This document shows positions 43,808 to 51,049 of a stretch of DNA of 64,000 bases, in pieces. A program made the position numbers and the translations under genes. This stretch comes from Scandinavium lactucae (GTDB lineage Bacteria > Pseudomonadota > Gammaproteobacteria > Enterobacterales > Enterobacteriaceae): the NCBI RefSeq assembly GCF_033843265.1, contig NZ_JAWXRD010000030.1, positions 1-64,000 on the forward strand, in the 5' to 3' direction. Within the stretch, counting starts at the first letter, position 1, and the number at the start of each line of letters is the position of its first letter. A model generated the notes under the pieces. The model saw only the letters and a program-made list of their open reading frames with translations, was not told the DNA's origin and ran no database searches.

Positions 43808-44461
43808 ATGATTATAGTTTTGACATCCTGTAGATACTTCAGGCAGGGGTTTGCAATGCTGTTGGAAAATTTAACAACAGAAGCAACTCCTTTCAAAAAA
43901 GTCATTTACTCTGATGATATTAAACGCATTTCTCGAGCAGATCTTTCTCGCTCCAAAGCCATTGTGGTAGATTATGGGCAGACAAACATCAAGGTACTTA
44001 ACGAACTTCTGGAAATTAAAAAAAACCATGAAAATAGTTATTTCATTTTAATCACCAGAGATGCCTGCTATGAAAGCACTATAGAAAACATTCTTATTAA
44101 CACTATTGCGAGTTATACAATTGACTGCAAAAGCTCGGTGAGGAAGCTCAGCGCCTGCCTTATGCATTTCGCGCTGGAAGATCAGCAGGTGACAATATTT
44201 AAAAACATACGCTGGCATCACATTGAACAACAACAGCGTTTAACAAGGATGGAAGCGATGCTACTTCCGTATATTGTATCCGGCAAGAAAAACAAGGAAA
44301 TCACGCGTTATCTTGACATTACAGGAAAAACTGTCAGTCATCATCGTCGCAATATTTATCGAAAATTTTCAGTTACCAATTTGACAGGATTATATAAAAA
44401 ACTTGATCATTGCATAGGACTCTGGGAAGGCGGCATAATCGCAAAAATTGATTATGGTTAA
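43808..44461 (+). CDS. Orphan LuxR/FixJ-type regulator
   Basis: A 217-residue protein with a C-terminal LuxR-type helix-turn-helix (LTRMEAMLLPYIVSGKKNKE, then ITGKTVSHHRRNIYRKF). The N-terminal 130 residues resemble a receiver fold but lack the acidic pair and the usual phosphoacceptor surroundings (AIVVDYG, LITRD only), as in RcsA- or BglJ-type pseudo-receivers. It diverges from the autotransporter gene and is probably its regulator. The DNA is visibly richer in A/T than the core genes, suggesting acquisition. ATG at 43808 is preceded by GGTGAAGAAAC. I do not recognise a named orthologue. Confidence 0.8.
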   Translation: MIIVLTSCRYFRQGFAMLLENLTTEATPFKKVIYSDDIKRISRADLSRSKAIVVDYGQTNIKVLNELLEIKKNHENSYFILITRDACYESTIENILINTIASYTIDCKSSVRKLSACLMHFALEDQQVTIFKNIRWHHIEQQQRLTRMEAMLLPYIVSGKKNKEITRYLDITGKTVSHHRRNIYRKFSVTNLTGLYKKLDHCIGLWEGGIIAKIDYG

Positions 44462-44685
44462 CAAATAATGTGAAAATGCGATCCTTATATTTGCAGTAGA
44501 TGCTGAGATTCTGCTTGGGTATGAGCGTATTTACATTGAGTGGTTATGTCACCTCTCTCCAGGCCTTCTTCCTGATAGAATCGCCTCATCATTGTTCGTC
44601 TGCCATTCGATTTTGTTTTCAACACATTACATCGCGATAAAGATCGGTCGTTCATCATCGTTGAATGCAAAATAGAGTACCGAAC

Positions 44686-44708
44686 GCTGGCGCAGCGGCT
44701 GCGCCAGC
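44686..44708. terminator. Hairpin after the LysR-type gene
   Basis: Perfect inverted repeat GCTGGCGCAGC / GCTGCGCCAGC in the 294-bp gap between the LuxR-type gene and the LysR-type gene; a TTATTTT run follows on the plus strand, so it may terminate the LuxR-type gene, and it may also stop the LysR-type gene. Nothing else in 44,462-44,755 is supportable. Confidence 0.55.
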
Positions 44709-44755
44709 AAGCATTATTTTCCTCACATCGAAGCAAAGCAGGCTTTTCTGCCCTT

Positions 44756-45670
44756 TTATCCCTGATTGACCGGTTTTCGTTTGCGCTGCACACGTAGCGC
44801 ATCGACGACCAATGAAAACGCCGGAGAAGGTTGTTTGCGGCTGGGATAGTAGAGGTAATAGCCAGGGAAAGGCTGACACCAGGGTTCCAGCACCCGAACC
44901 AGCCGCCCTGCCTCAATATGCGAGCCAAATTCTTCTTCCGGCAAAAACGCGATCCCCAACCCCGCCAGCGCCGCATAGACAATGTGTTCTGTGGTATTAA
45001 ACGTCAGCTGGCCGCTCACGCGCACATTCAGATCGCCGCCGTCCTGGTCAAAATCCCACACATATAATCCACCGGATCGAACCATCCGCTGGTTAATACA
45101 GCAGTGTTGCGTCAGCTCATGCGGCGTTTGTGGGATCGGATAACGGGCGAAGTAATCCGGTGACGCAACCGCCGCCATACGCAATTCCGGACCAATTGGG
45201 ATCGCTATCATGTCTTTATCAATGGTATCGCCCAACCGCACACCCGCATCAAAACGATCGGCCACAATATCGCGGAAACCGTGGTTGGCATCGAATTCAA
45301 TATGGATATCTGGATACTCGCGCAGCAGTGGCGTCAGCTTGGGTAACAGCGTAGTGCGTAACACGTCCGGCCCACACGTGATGCGCACCGTCCCGGCGGG
45401 TTTGTCCCGCAGCTCCGTGAGCAACTCCAGCTCGGCCTCAATCTCATCAAAACGGTTGCCGATGGCCTGTAACAACCGTTCTCCGGCTGTCGTGGGCGAC
45501 ACGCTGCGGGTGGTGCGCGTCAGAAGGCGGATCTGCATCCGTTCTTCGAGGGCGGAAATCGCCTGGCTGAGTGCAGGTTGCGTCACGCCCAGATGCGCCG
45601 CCGCGCGGGTAAAGCTCCCTTCCCGGGCAACGGTGACAAAATAAAGCAGGTCATTCAGATTGCGTTTCAT
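44756..45670 (-). CDS. LysR-family transcriptional regulator
   Basis: A 304-residue LysR-type protein: N-terminal winged helix (FVTVAREGSFTRAAAHLGVT, PALSQAISALEERM) and a periplasmic-binding-like effector domain (TVRITCGPDVLRTTLLPKLT onward). It is divergent from the MFS gene and the hydrolase with a 167-bp shared region holding an ACTTA-N9-TAAGT repeat, the usual arrangement for LysR control of a divergent target operon. The effector is unknown. Belongs to the CrgA/DsdC-like broad group common beside efflux and oxidoreductase genes. Confidence 0.88.
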   Translation of the reverse strand: MKRNLNDLLYFVTVAREGSFTRAAAHLGVTQPALSQAISALEERMQIRLLTRTTRSVSPTTAGERLLQAIGNRFDEIEAELELLTELRDKPAGTVRITCGPDVLRTTLLPKLTPLLREYPDIHIEFDANHGFRDIVADRFDAGVRLGDTIDKDMIAIPIGPELRMAAVASPDYFARYPIPQTPHELTQHCCINQRMVRSGGLYVWDFDQDGGDLNVRVSGQLTFNTTEHIVYAALAGLGIAFLPEEEFGSHIEAGRLVRVLEPWCQPFPGYYLYYPSRKQPSPAFSLVVDALRVQRKRKPVNQG

Positions 45671-45699
45671 CCGCCAGACATCTCCGATTAATAAGCAGA

Positions 45700-45718
45700 A
45701 CTTATAAGCTCATTAAGT
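45700..45718. promoter_or_regulatory. Candidate LysR-type operator
   Basis: ACTTATAAGCTCATTAAGT has 5-bp inverted arms (ACTTA/TAAGT) around nine bases and fits the loose T-N11-A rule. It lies 30 bp upstream of the LysR gene start in the divergent promoter region. Supported by position and symmetry only. Confidence 0.35.
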
Positions 45719-45837
45719 ATTCATTAGCTAGTCAGCTTACACCCCACATGTGAAAATTTCAGCAACAGATAATCGTGAACCGCATTCGCCCAGCCCATAC
45801 CTGAAGGTTGTCTGGCCGGATGTCGAGGTAGAAGAGA

Positions 45838-47031
45838 ATGCCCACAATGACCCGCGAAATACCCACTCACCACCAGCACGCTTACTGGAGCGGCGTTTTT
45901 GCAATGACGCTCTGCGTCTTTGTGCTGATCGCATCAGAATTTATGCCAGTCAGCCTGCTGACGCCCATCGCCTCCGATCTGGGCGTCAGTGAAGGGCTGG
46001 CCGGGCAAGGAATTGCGATTTCCGGGGCGCTGGCAGTCGTGACCAGCCTGTCGCTCTCCAGGCTTGCGGGAAATCTGAACCGTAAGTATCTGCTGCTGGG
46101 AATGACGGCACTAATGGCAATTTCTGGCGCAATCGTCGCGCTGGCGGCCAGTTATCCCGTCTACATGCTGGGCCGGGCCCTGATTGGAATTGCGATCGGC
46201 GGATTCTGGTCAATGTCTGCGGCCACCGCGCTTCGGTTGGTGCCTGAGCATCTGGTGCCTCGCGCACTGGCGATTTTCAACGGCGGAAACGCTCTGGCCA
46301 CGGTGATTGCCGCCCCACTCGGCAGCTATCTCGGGGCGGTGGTTGGCTGGCGCGGGGCCTTCTGGTGCCTGGTCCCGGTGGCGATCGCGGCGTTCATCTG
46401 GCAAGGGATGAGCCTGCCGCTAATGGCTACCGATAAAACCTCGCGTTCCGACGGCGCTATTTTTCGTCTGTTTTCCCGTCCGGTGGTAGCGATTGGGCTG
46501 CTGGCCTGCGGCCTGTTCTTCATGGGGCAGTTTGCGTTGTTCACCTACGTCCGCCCGTTCCTGGAAACGGTGACGAAAGTGGAGATAGCCACGTTATCGC
46601 TCATTTTGCTGACCATTGGCGTCGCGGGATTTATCGGCACGCTGGTTATTAGCCGCTGCCTGAAAGCAGGCTTCTACCCAACGCTCATCGCCATCCCGTT
46701 GCTGATGGCAGCCATCGCCGGAACGCTGATGCTATCGGGGCAAAACGTCTGGGTAGTTGCACCGATGCTGGGGTTCTGGGGCTTGTTAGCGACGGCGGCA
46801 CCGACCGGATGGTGGACCTGGGTAGCCCGCACGCTGCCCGACGATGCCGAAGCAGGCGGCGGCCTGATGGTCGCCATTATCCAGCTGTCTATCGCGCTGG
46901 GTTCTACCCTCGGCGGCCTCGCGTTTGACCACATCGGCTGGCAGAGCACCTTTACCCTGAGCGGGGGGCTACTGATTGCCGCCGCCGGACTGACATTCCT
47001 TACATCTCGTAAAACACTTCACACACACTAA
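45838..47031 (+). CDS. MFS exporter, DHA1 family (NepI/YdhP-like)
   Basis: A 397-residue transporter with 12 hydrophobic segments, related to the purine-ribonucleoside exporter NepI and the arabinose-type exporters of DHA1 (EFMPVSLLTPIASDLGVSEG; GRALIGIAIGGFWSMSAATA; APTGWWTWVARTLPDDAEAG). Substrate unknown. ATG at 45838 is close to GAAGAG; ATG at 45847 (MTREIPTHH) has better spacing to the same site and may be the true start. It ends just before the hydrolase gene and is probably co-transcribed with it under the LysR-type regulator. Confidence 0.88.
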   Translation: MPTMTREIPTHHQHAYWSGVFAMTLCVFVLIASEFMPVSLLTPIASDLGVSEGLAGQGIAISGALAVVTSLSLSRLAGNLNRKYLLLGMTALMAISGAIVALAASYPVYMLGRALIGIAIGGFWSMSAATALRLVPEHLVPRALAIFNGGNALATVIAAPLGSYLGAVVGWRGAFWCLVPVAIAAFIWQGMSLPLMATDKTSRSDGAIFRLFSRPVVAIGLLACGLFFMGQFALFTYVRPFLETVTKVEIATLSLILLTIGVAGFIGTLVISRCLKAGFYPTLIAIPLLMAAIAGTLMLSGQNVWVVAPMLGFWGLLATAAPTGWWTWVARTLPDDAEAGGGLMVAIIQLSIALGSTLGGLAFDHIGWQSTFTLSGGLLIAAAGLTFLTSRKTLHTH

Positions 47032-47044
47032 GAGGATGCATGCC

Positions 47045-48073
47045 ATGAAAAATATAACCCTGGCGCTGGGGCTGTTACTCGGCTCATTCGCTGCCACCGC
47101 AGCCGACATGTCAAAAGGCGCGGATAATTTCTATAAAAGCGATAAAGTCACTCAGCAAAAGGTGACGTTTAAAAATCAGTATCAGATGAACGTGGTGGGC
47201 AATCTGTTTATCCCGAAAACACTGAATCGGACCGTTAAAAATCCGGCCATTATCGTCGGCCACCCGATGGGGGCGGTGAAAGAACAAAGCTCGAATCTGT
47301 ATGCCCAAAAGCTGGCGGAACAGGGCTTTGTAACCCTGGCGATTGACCTCTCGTTTTGGGGCGAGAGTGACGGAAAGCCGGGTCATCTGATTTCGCCGGA
47401 AATCTATTCTGATGACTTCAGCGCGGCGGTCGACTACCTGAGCACCCAGCCCTATGTTGATCCCGAGAAGATCGGCGTGCTGGGCATCTGCGGCAGCGGC
47501 AGCTTCGTGATCAGTGCAGCGAAAATCGATCCGCGCATGAAGGCGATTGCCACCGTCAGCATGTATGACATGGGCTCGGCTTTCCGAAATGGCCTGAATC
47601 ATTCCCAAACCCCAGAACAGCGTCAGGCGTTTATCAAATCGGCAATCGAGCAGCGTTTTGCCGAATATAAAGGCGCAGAGAAGGCGTACATTCCGGGAAC
47701 CGTCAATAAACTGGATGATTCGACCCCAGCCATTCAGCGTGAGTTCTTTGATTTTTATCGCACTGCGCGAGGCGGCTATACCCCTCAGGGCGAGAAAGAA
47801 GAACTGACTACTAAGCCCCTGCTGAGCAGCATTGGCAAGTTTATGAACTTCTATCCGTTCAACGATATCGAAACCATTTCACCGCGTCCGATGCTGTTTA
47901 TCACCGGTGATCAGGCTCACTCGAAAGAGTTTAGTGAAGATGCCTATCAACGCGCCGGACAGCCAAAAGAGTTGTATGTTGTTCCGGGCGCAGGGCATGT
48001 TGATTTGTATGACCGCACTGACCTGATCCCGTTTGAGAAGCTGACCGCTTTCTTCAAAACTAATCTGAAATAG
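47045..48073 (+). CDS. Secreted alpha/beta hydrolase (dienelactone-hydrolase-like)
   Basis: A 342-residue protein with a Sec signal peptide (MKNITLALGLLLGSFAATAA) and an alpha/beta hydrolase domain. The nucleophile elbow reads GICGSGSF, with cysteine in place of the usual serine; acid and His candidates are ITGDQAHS and GAGHVDLYD near the end; the oxyanion strand has VGHPMGAVKEQ. The ATG at 47045 is preferred to the one at 47036 because AAGAGG lies 9 bases before it. It follows the MFS gene stop by 13 bp. A Cys nucleophile is known in dienelactone hydrolases; the substrate here is unknown. Confidence 0.85.
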   Translation: MKNITLALGLLLGSFAATAADMSKGADNFYKSDKVTQQKVTFKNQYQMNVVGNLFIPKTLNRTVKNPAIIVGHPMGAVKEQSSNLYAQKLAEQGFVTLAIDLSFWGESDGKPGHLISPEIYSDDFSAAVDYLSTQPYVDPEKIGVLGICGSGSFVISAAKIDPRMKAIATVSMYDMGSAFRNGLNHSQTPEQRQAFIKSAIEQRFAEYKGAEKAYIPGTVNKLDDSTPAIQREFFDFYRTARGGYTPQGEKEELTTKPLLSSIGKFMNFYPFNDIETISPRPMLFITGDQAHSKEFSEDAYQRAGQPKELYVVPGAGHVDLYDRTDLIPFEKLTAFFKTNLK

Positions 48074-48080
48074 CGATTCA

Positions 48081-48131
48081 CCCGGTGGCAGGCCTATGGT
48101 TTGTAGGCCTGCTAAGCGAAGCGCCAGCAGA
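48081..48131. repeat. Degenerate REP element
   Basis: After the hydrolase stop, GCAGGCCTA and TAGGCCTGC form a hairpin (48088-48112), and GTAGGCCTGCTAAGCGAAGC (48103-48122) is a variant of the REP unit GTAGGCCGGATAAGCGCAGC. Likely a REP-type terminator/stabiliser. Confidence 0.6.
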
Positions 48132-48239
48132 AGAAAGTGCTTGAATAATCAACGATGGGTGCAGCCATTCAGCCATCCGGGTGTTTAAGTGGTTAAAATA
48201 AAAAACATAAAACGTTGCTAAATTAATTTCGCTGTGTCT

Positions 48240-48426
48240 TAATAGCGTCATCGGTTTGGAACACAGACCTTATGAAAGCAGTTTTAGTAAAGCAGTCCTC
48301 AGTTCGGTGTTATCGTTAGATACTCTCCTTCATGAGCCTCCTCCTAAGTGCCAAATAAGACAGGTCTCTAATTACAGACCCTCATCGCCGCCTTACTACG
48401 TGGCTCAAATAATTAAGGAAGTATCT
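48240..48426 (+). promoter_or_regulatory. Long structured 5' leader of the cold-shock gene
   Basis: About 190 bases precede the csp ATG. It contains ATCGGTTTGGAACACAGACC, resembling the cold-box region of cspA leaders, the hairpin GGTCT/AGACC (48363-48380), a distant pair TGAGCC (48333) / GGCTCA (48402), and AATTAAGGAAGTATCT as ribosome-binding site. cspA-family leaders refold with temperature to control translation. The 5' end is not defined. Confidence 0.6.
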
Positions 48427-48639
48427 ATGTCTAACAAAATGACTGGTTTAGTAAAATGGTTCAACGCTGATAAAGGTTTTGGCTTCATCACTCCTGACGA
48501 CGGCAGCAAAGATGTATTCGTACATTTCTCTGCAATTCAGAGCGATAACTTCAAAACTCTGGATGAAGGTCAGAAAGTGTCCTTCACCATCGAAAACGGC
48601 GCTAAAGGCCCAGCAGCTGGCAACGTATCCCCGCTGTAA
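48427..48639 (+). CDS. Cold-shock protein, CspA family
   Basis: A 70-residue RNA chaperone. RNP1 (KGFGFI) and RNP2 (DVFVHF) are intact in the five-strand OB fold. The start ATG at 48427 gives MSNKMTGLVKWFNADKGFGF; the frame is open upstream but only through leader sequence. The N-terminus is like CspB/CspG, the C-terminus (AKGPAAGNVSPL) like CspA, so the paralogue cannot be named. K-12 has no csp gene at this site. A terminator follows. Confidence 0.93.
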   Translation: MSNKMTGLVKWFNADKGFGFITPDDGSKDVFVHFSAIQSDNFKTLDEGQKVSFTIENGAKGPAAGNVSPL

Positions 48640-48719
48640 GCCGCGCTGATTATCAGTGTACCTTACAACCGCGATGAAGGCACCTGCCTGAGCAGTTAAG
48701 AACCACTGATGATAAAAAG

Positions 48720-48742
48720 AACCCGCCAAGTGCGGGTTTTTT
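48720..48742 (+). terminator. Terminator of the csp gene
   Basis: AACCCGC / GCGGGTT stem with a run of T (to about 48742), about 80 bp after the csp stop. Confidence 0.88.
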
Positions 48743-48848
48743 ATTGCCTAAAATTTGACCCTCCCCCGCCTATTTCAGCCTGGTCTCATGCACAAGTCAG
48801 GATAGTAAGGTACACTTTTTATCATGTTGAATAATTTGGATAAAAAGG

Positions 48849-49748
48849 ATGACTGACTTCCCTCCCAGCTTATTGATCTTAAATGGCAAAGGTGCCGGTG
48901 AACCTGCACTGCGCGAAGCCATAAACCAGTTGCGTGAGGACGGCGTGGAAATCCACGTGCGCGTGACATGGGAGAAAGGCGATGCGGCGCGCTATCTGGA
49001 CGAAGCCTGCCGGTTGGGCGTGGCAACGGTGATCGCTGGCGGCGGCGACGGCACCATCAATGAAGTCGCCACCGCGATTATCCAGTGCGAAAACAGCTAT
49101 ATTCCGGCGCTCGGCCTTCTGCCGCTCGGCACCGCTAACGACTTTGCTACCAGCGTCGGCATTCCGGATGAACTCGAAAAAGCCCTGAAACTGGCGATTG
49201 CAGGCAACGCCACGGCGATTGATATCGCGCGGGTCAACGACAAAACCTGCTTTATCAATATGGCGACCGGCGGGTTCGGGACGCGGATCACCAGCGAAAC
49301 GCCAGAGAAACTGAAAGCAGCGTTAGGCGGGGTGTCGTATCTGATCCATGGCCTGATGCGCATGGATACCCTGAAAGCCGACCGCTGTGAAATTCGCGGT
49401 GAAAATTTCCACTGGCAGGGTGACGCGCTGGTGATTGGGATTGGTAACGGGCGTCAGGCGGGTGGCGGGCAGCAGCTTTGCCCGGATGCCTTAATCAATG
49501 ACGGGCTGTTACACCTGCGTATTTTCACCGGTGAGGAACTGCTCCCAGCCCTGTTTACCACCCTCTCCCGCCCGGAAGAGAGCCCAAACCTGATTGATGG
49601 CGTATCGTCATGGTTTGAAATCACCGCCCCGCACGACATCACCTTTAATCTTGACGGAGAACCGATGAGCGGACGGGAATTCCGGATCGAAACCCTGCCA
49701 CACGCCCTGGAATGCCGTCTGCCGCCGGGTTGTCCTTTATTGCGCTGA
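48849..49748 (+). CDS. yegS: Lipid kinase YegS
   Basis: A 299-residue diacylglycerol-kinase-fold lipid kinase; E. coli YegS phosphorylates phosphatidylglycerol in vitro. GGGDGT (64-69) in IAGGGDGTINEVATA is the nucleotide-binding motif, and PLGTANDFATSVGIP and FINMATGGFGTRIT are conserved catalytic-domain segments. ATG at 48849 is preceded by AAAAAGG with short spacing. Length equals E. coli YegS. A shared terminator separates it from fbaB. Confidence 0.95.
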   Translation: MTDFPPSLLILNGKGAGEPALREAINQLREDGVEIHVRVTWEKGDAARYLDEACRLGVATVIAGGGDGTINEVATAIIQCENSYIPALGLLPLGTANDFATSVGIPDELEKALKLAIAGNATAIDIARVNDKTCFINMATGGFGTRITSETPEKLKAALGGVSYLIHGLMRMDTLKADRCEIRGENFHWQGDALVIGIGNGRQAGGGQQLCPDALINDGLLHLRIFTGEELLPALFTTLSRPEESPNLIDGVSSWFEITAPHDITFNLDGEPMSGREFRIETLPHALECRLPPGCPLLR

Positions 49749-49752
49749 TAAC

Positions 49753-49781
49753 AAAAAGCCTCCTGATTCAGGAGGCTTTTT
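49753..49781. terminator. Bidirectional terminator between yegS and fbaB
   Basis: Perfect 14-bp stem AAAAAGCCTCCTGA/TCAGGAGGCTTTTT; A run and T run on either side serve both convergent genes. Confidence 0.92.
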
Positions 49782-49795
49782 GGTTATGACGACCA

Positions 49796-50845
49796 TCAGG
49801 CGATGGTAACGTTCTCGTCCAGATACACGTCCTGCACCGAGTTAATCAACTTCACGCCCTCGGCCATCGATTTCTTGAACGCTTTACGGCCCAGAATAAG
49901 GCCCATCCCGCCCGCACGTTTATTGATAACTGCGGTGCGAACGGCGTCGACCTGGTCATTGTCCCCTGCAGCCCCGCCAGAGTTAATCAACCCTGCACGG
50001 CCCATATAGCAGTTTGCCAGCTGGTAACGCACCAGATCGATCGGGTTCTCGGTGGTCAGCTTGCTGTAAACGCGCTCGTCGGTATAACCGAAGTTCACCG
50101 CCTTGTAACCGCCGTTATTCTCCGCCATTTTCTGCTTCACGATATCGGCCCCAATGGTCGCCGCCAGATGGTTGGCCTGACCGGTCAGGTCGGCGGAGAC
50201 GTGATAATCCACGCCATCTTTTTTAAAGTCAGCATTACGCAGATAGGCCCACAGAACCGTCACCATGCCCAGTTCATGCGCGCGTTCAAACGCGGCGGAG
50301 ATCTCTTCAATTTGGCGGCGCGACTCTTCAGAACCGAAATAAATGGTCGCCCCGACCGCCACCGCGCCCATGTTGAAGGCCTGCTCAACGCTGGCGTACA
50401 GCGTCTGGTCAAAAGTGTTCGGATAGCTAAGCGTCTCGTTGTGATTGAGCTTCACAAGGAAGGGTATACGGTGCGCATAGCGGCGCGACACACTCGCCAA
50501 CACGCCATAGGTCGAAGCCACACAGTTACAGCCGGCTTCAATCGCCAGCTCAACAATGTTTTTTGGGTCAAAATAGAGCGGATTAGCGGCAAATGAGGCC
50601 CCCGCAGAGTGCTCAACGCCCTGGTCTACCGGTAAAATAGAGAGATAGCCGGTGCCCGCCAGACGCCCGGTGTTGTACAGGGTCTGCATGTTCCGCAGCA
50701 CGGCCGGGGGACGGTTATTGTCAATCATCACGCGATCGACATAATCAGGGCCGGGAAGATAGAGCTGTCCGGACGGAATGGTCATGCAACGATGCTGTAA
50801 AAGGCTGTCGGCGTCTTTGCCAAGCAACTGCGCAATATCAGTCAT
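49796..50845 (-). CDS. fbaB: Class I fructose-bisphosphate aldolase FbaB
   Basis: DhnA-type Schiff-base aldolase that cleaves fructose-1,6-bisphosphate, used mainly during gluconeogenic growth. The 349-residue protein has the Schiff-base Lys237 in ADIVKQKM, plus LPVDQGVEH and VKLNHNETL. The ATG at 50845 gives the usual N-terminus MTDIAQLLGKDAD; the frame is open to 50881. In K-12 the gat operon lies between yegS and fbaB; here they are adjacent. Candidate Cra site upstream. Confidence 0.97.
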   Translation of the reverse strand: MTDIAQLLGKDADSLLQHRCMTIPSGQLYLPGPDYVDRVMIDNNRPPAVLRNMQTLYNTGRLAGTGYLSILPVDQGVEHSAGASFAANPLYFDPKNIVELAIEAGCNCVASTYGVLASVSRRYAHRIPFLVKLNHNETLSYPNTFDQTLYASVEQAFNMGAVAVGATIYFGSEESRRQIEEISAAFERAHELGMVTVLWAYLRNADFKKDGVDYHVSADLTGQANHLAATIGADIVKQKMAENNGGYKAVNFGYTDERVYSKLTTENPIDLVRYQLANCYMGRAGLINSGGAAGDNDQVDAVRTAVINKRAGGMGLILGRKAFKKSMAEGVKLINSVQDVYLDENVTIA

Positions 50846-50950
50846 AGTGATAACTCCCGTAAGTGCCAGCGGCGCTGGCATGAATGTCCTGTGCCCATGT
50901 TTAAGGCAACCCTAAGCCTGGTCTTCTGAGCGCGATTTTGCCAGCCCATT

Positions 50951-50988
50951 TGTGCGCTTTTAAGCACATTCCGCTGGCACGATTCAGG
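50951..50988. promoter_or_regulatory. Candidate operators between fbaB and yegT
   Basis: Two symmetrical sites share the 204-bp divergent region. TGTGCGCTTTTAAGCACA (50951-50968) is an inverted repeat of TGTGC around eight bases. CCTGAATCGTGCCAGC on the minus strand (50988-50973) matches the Cra/FruR consensus TGAATCGTTTCA at 10 of 12 core positions, apt for a glycolytic gene like fbaB. Neither is proven. Confidence 0.5.
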
Positions 50989-51049
50989 TACGAAAAAGTG
51001 TTAAGTCGCTCATGGAATCACCGCAAAGGTATTTAAAAGGTATTATCAA

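Noticed and set aside
44485..44982. Minus-strand frame running from the LuxR/LysR gap into the LysR gene, considered as a transposase remnant
   Set aside because: No recognisable transposase motif and mostly antiparallel or out-of-frame to the LysR gene.
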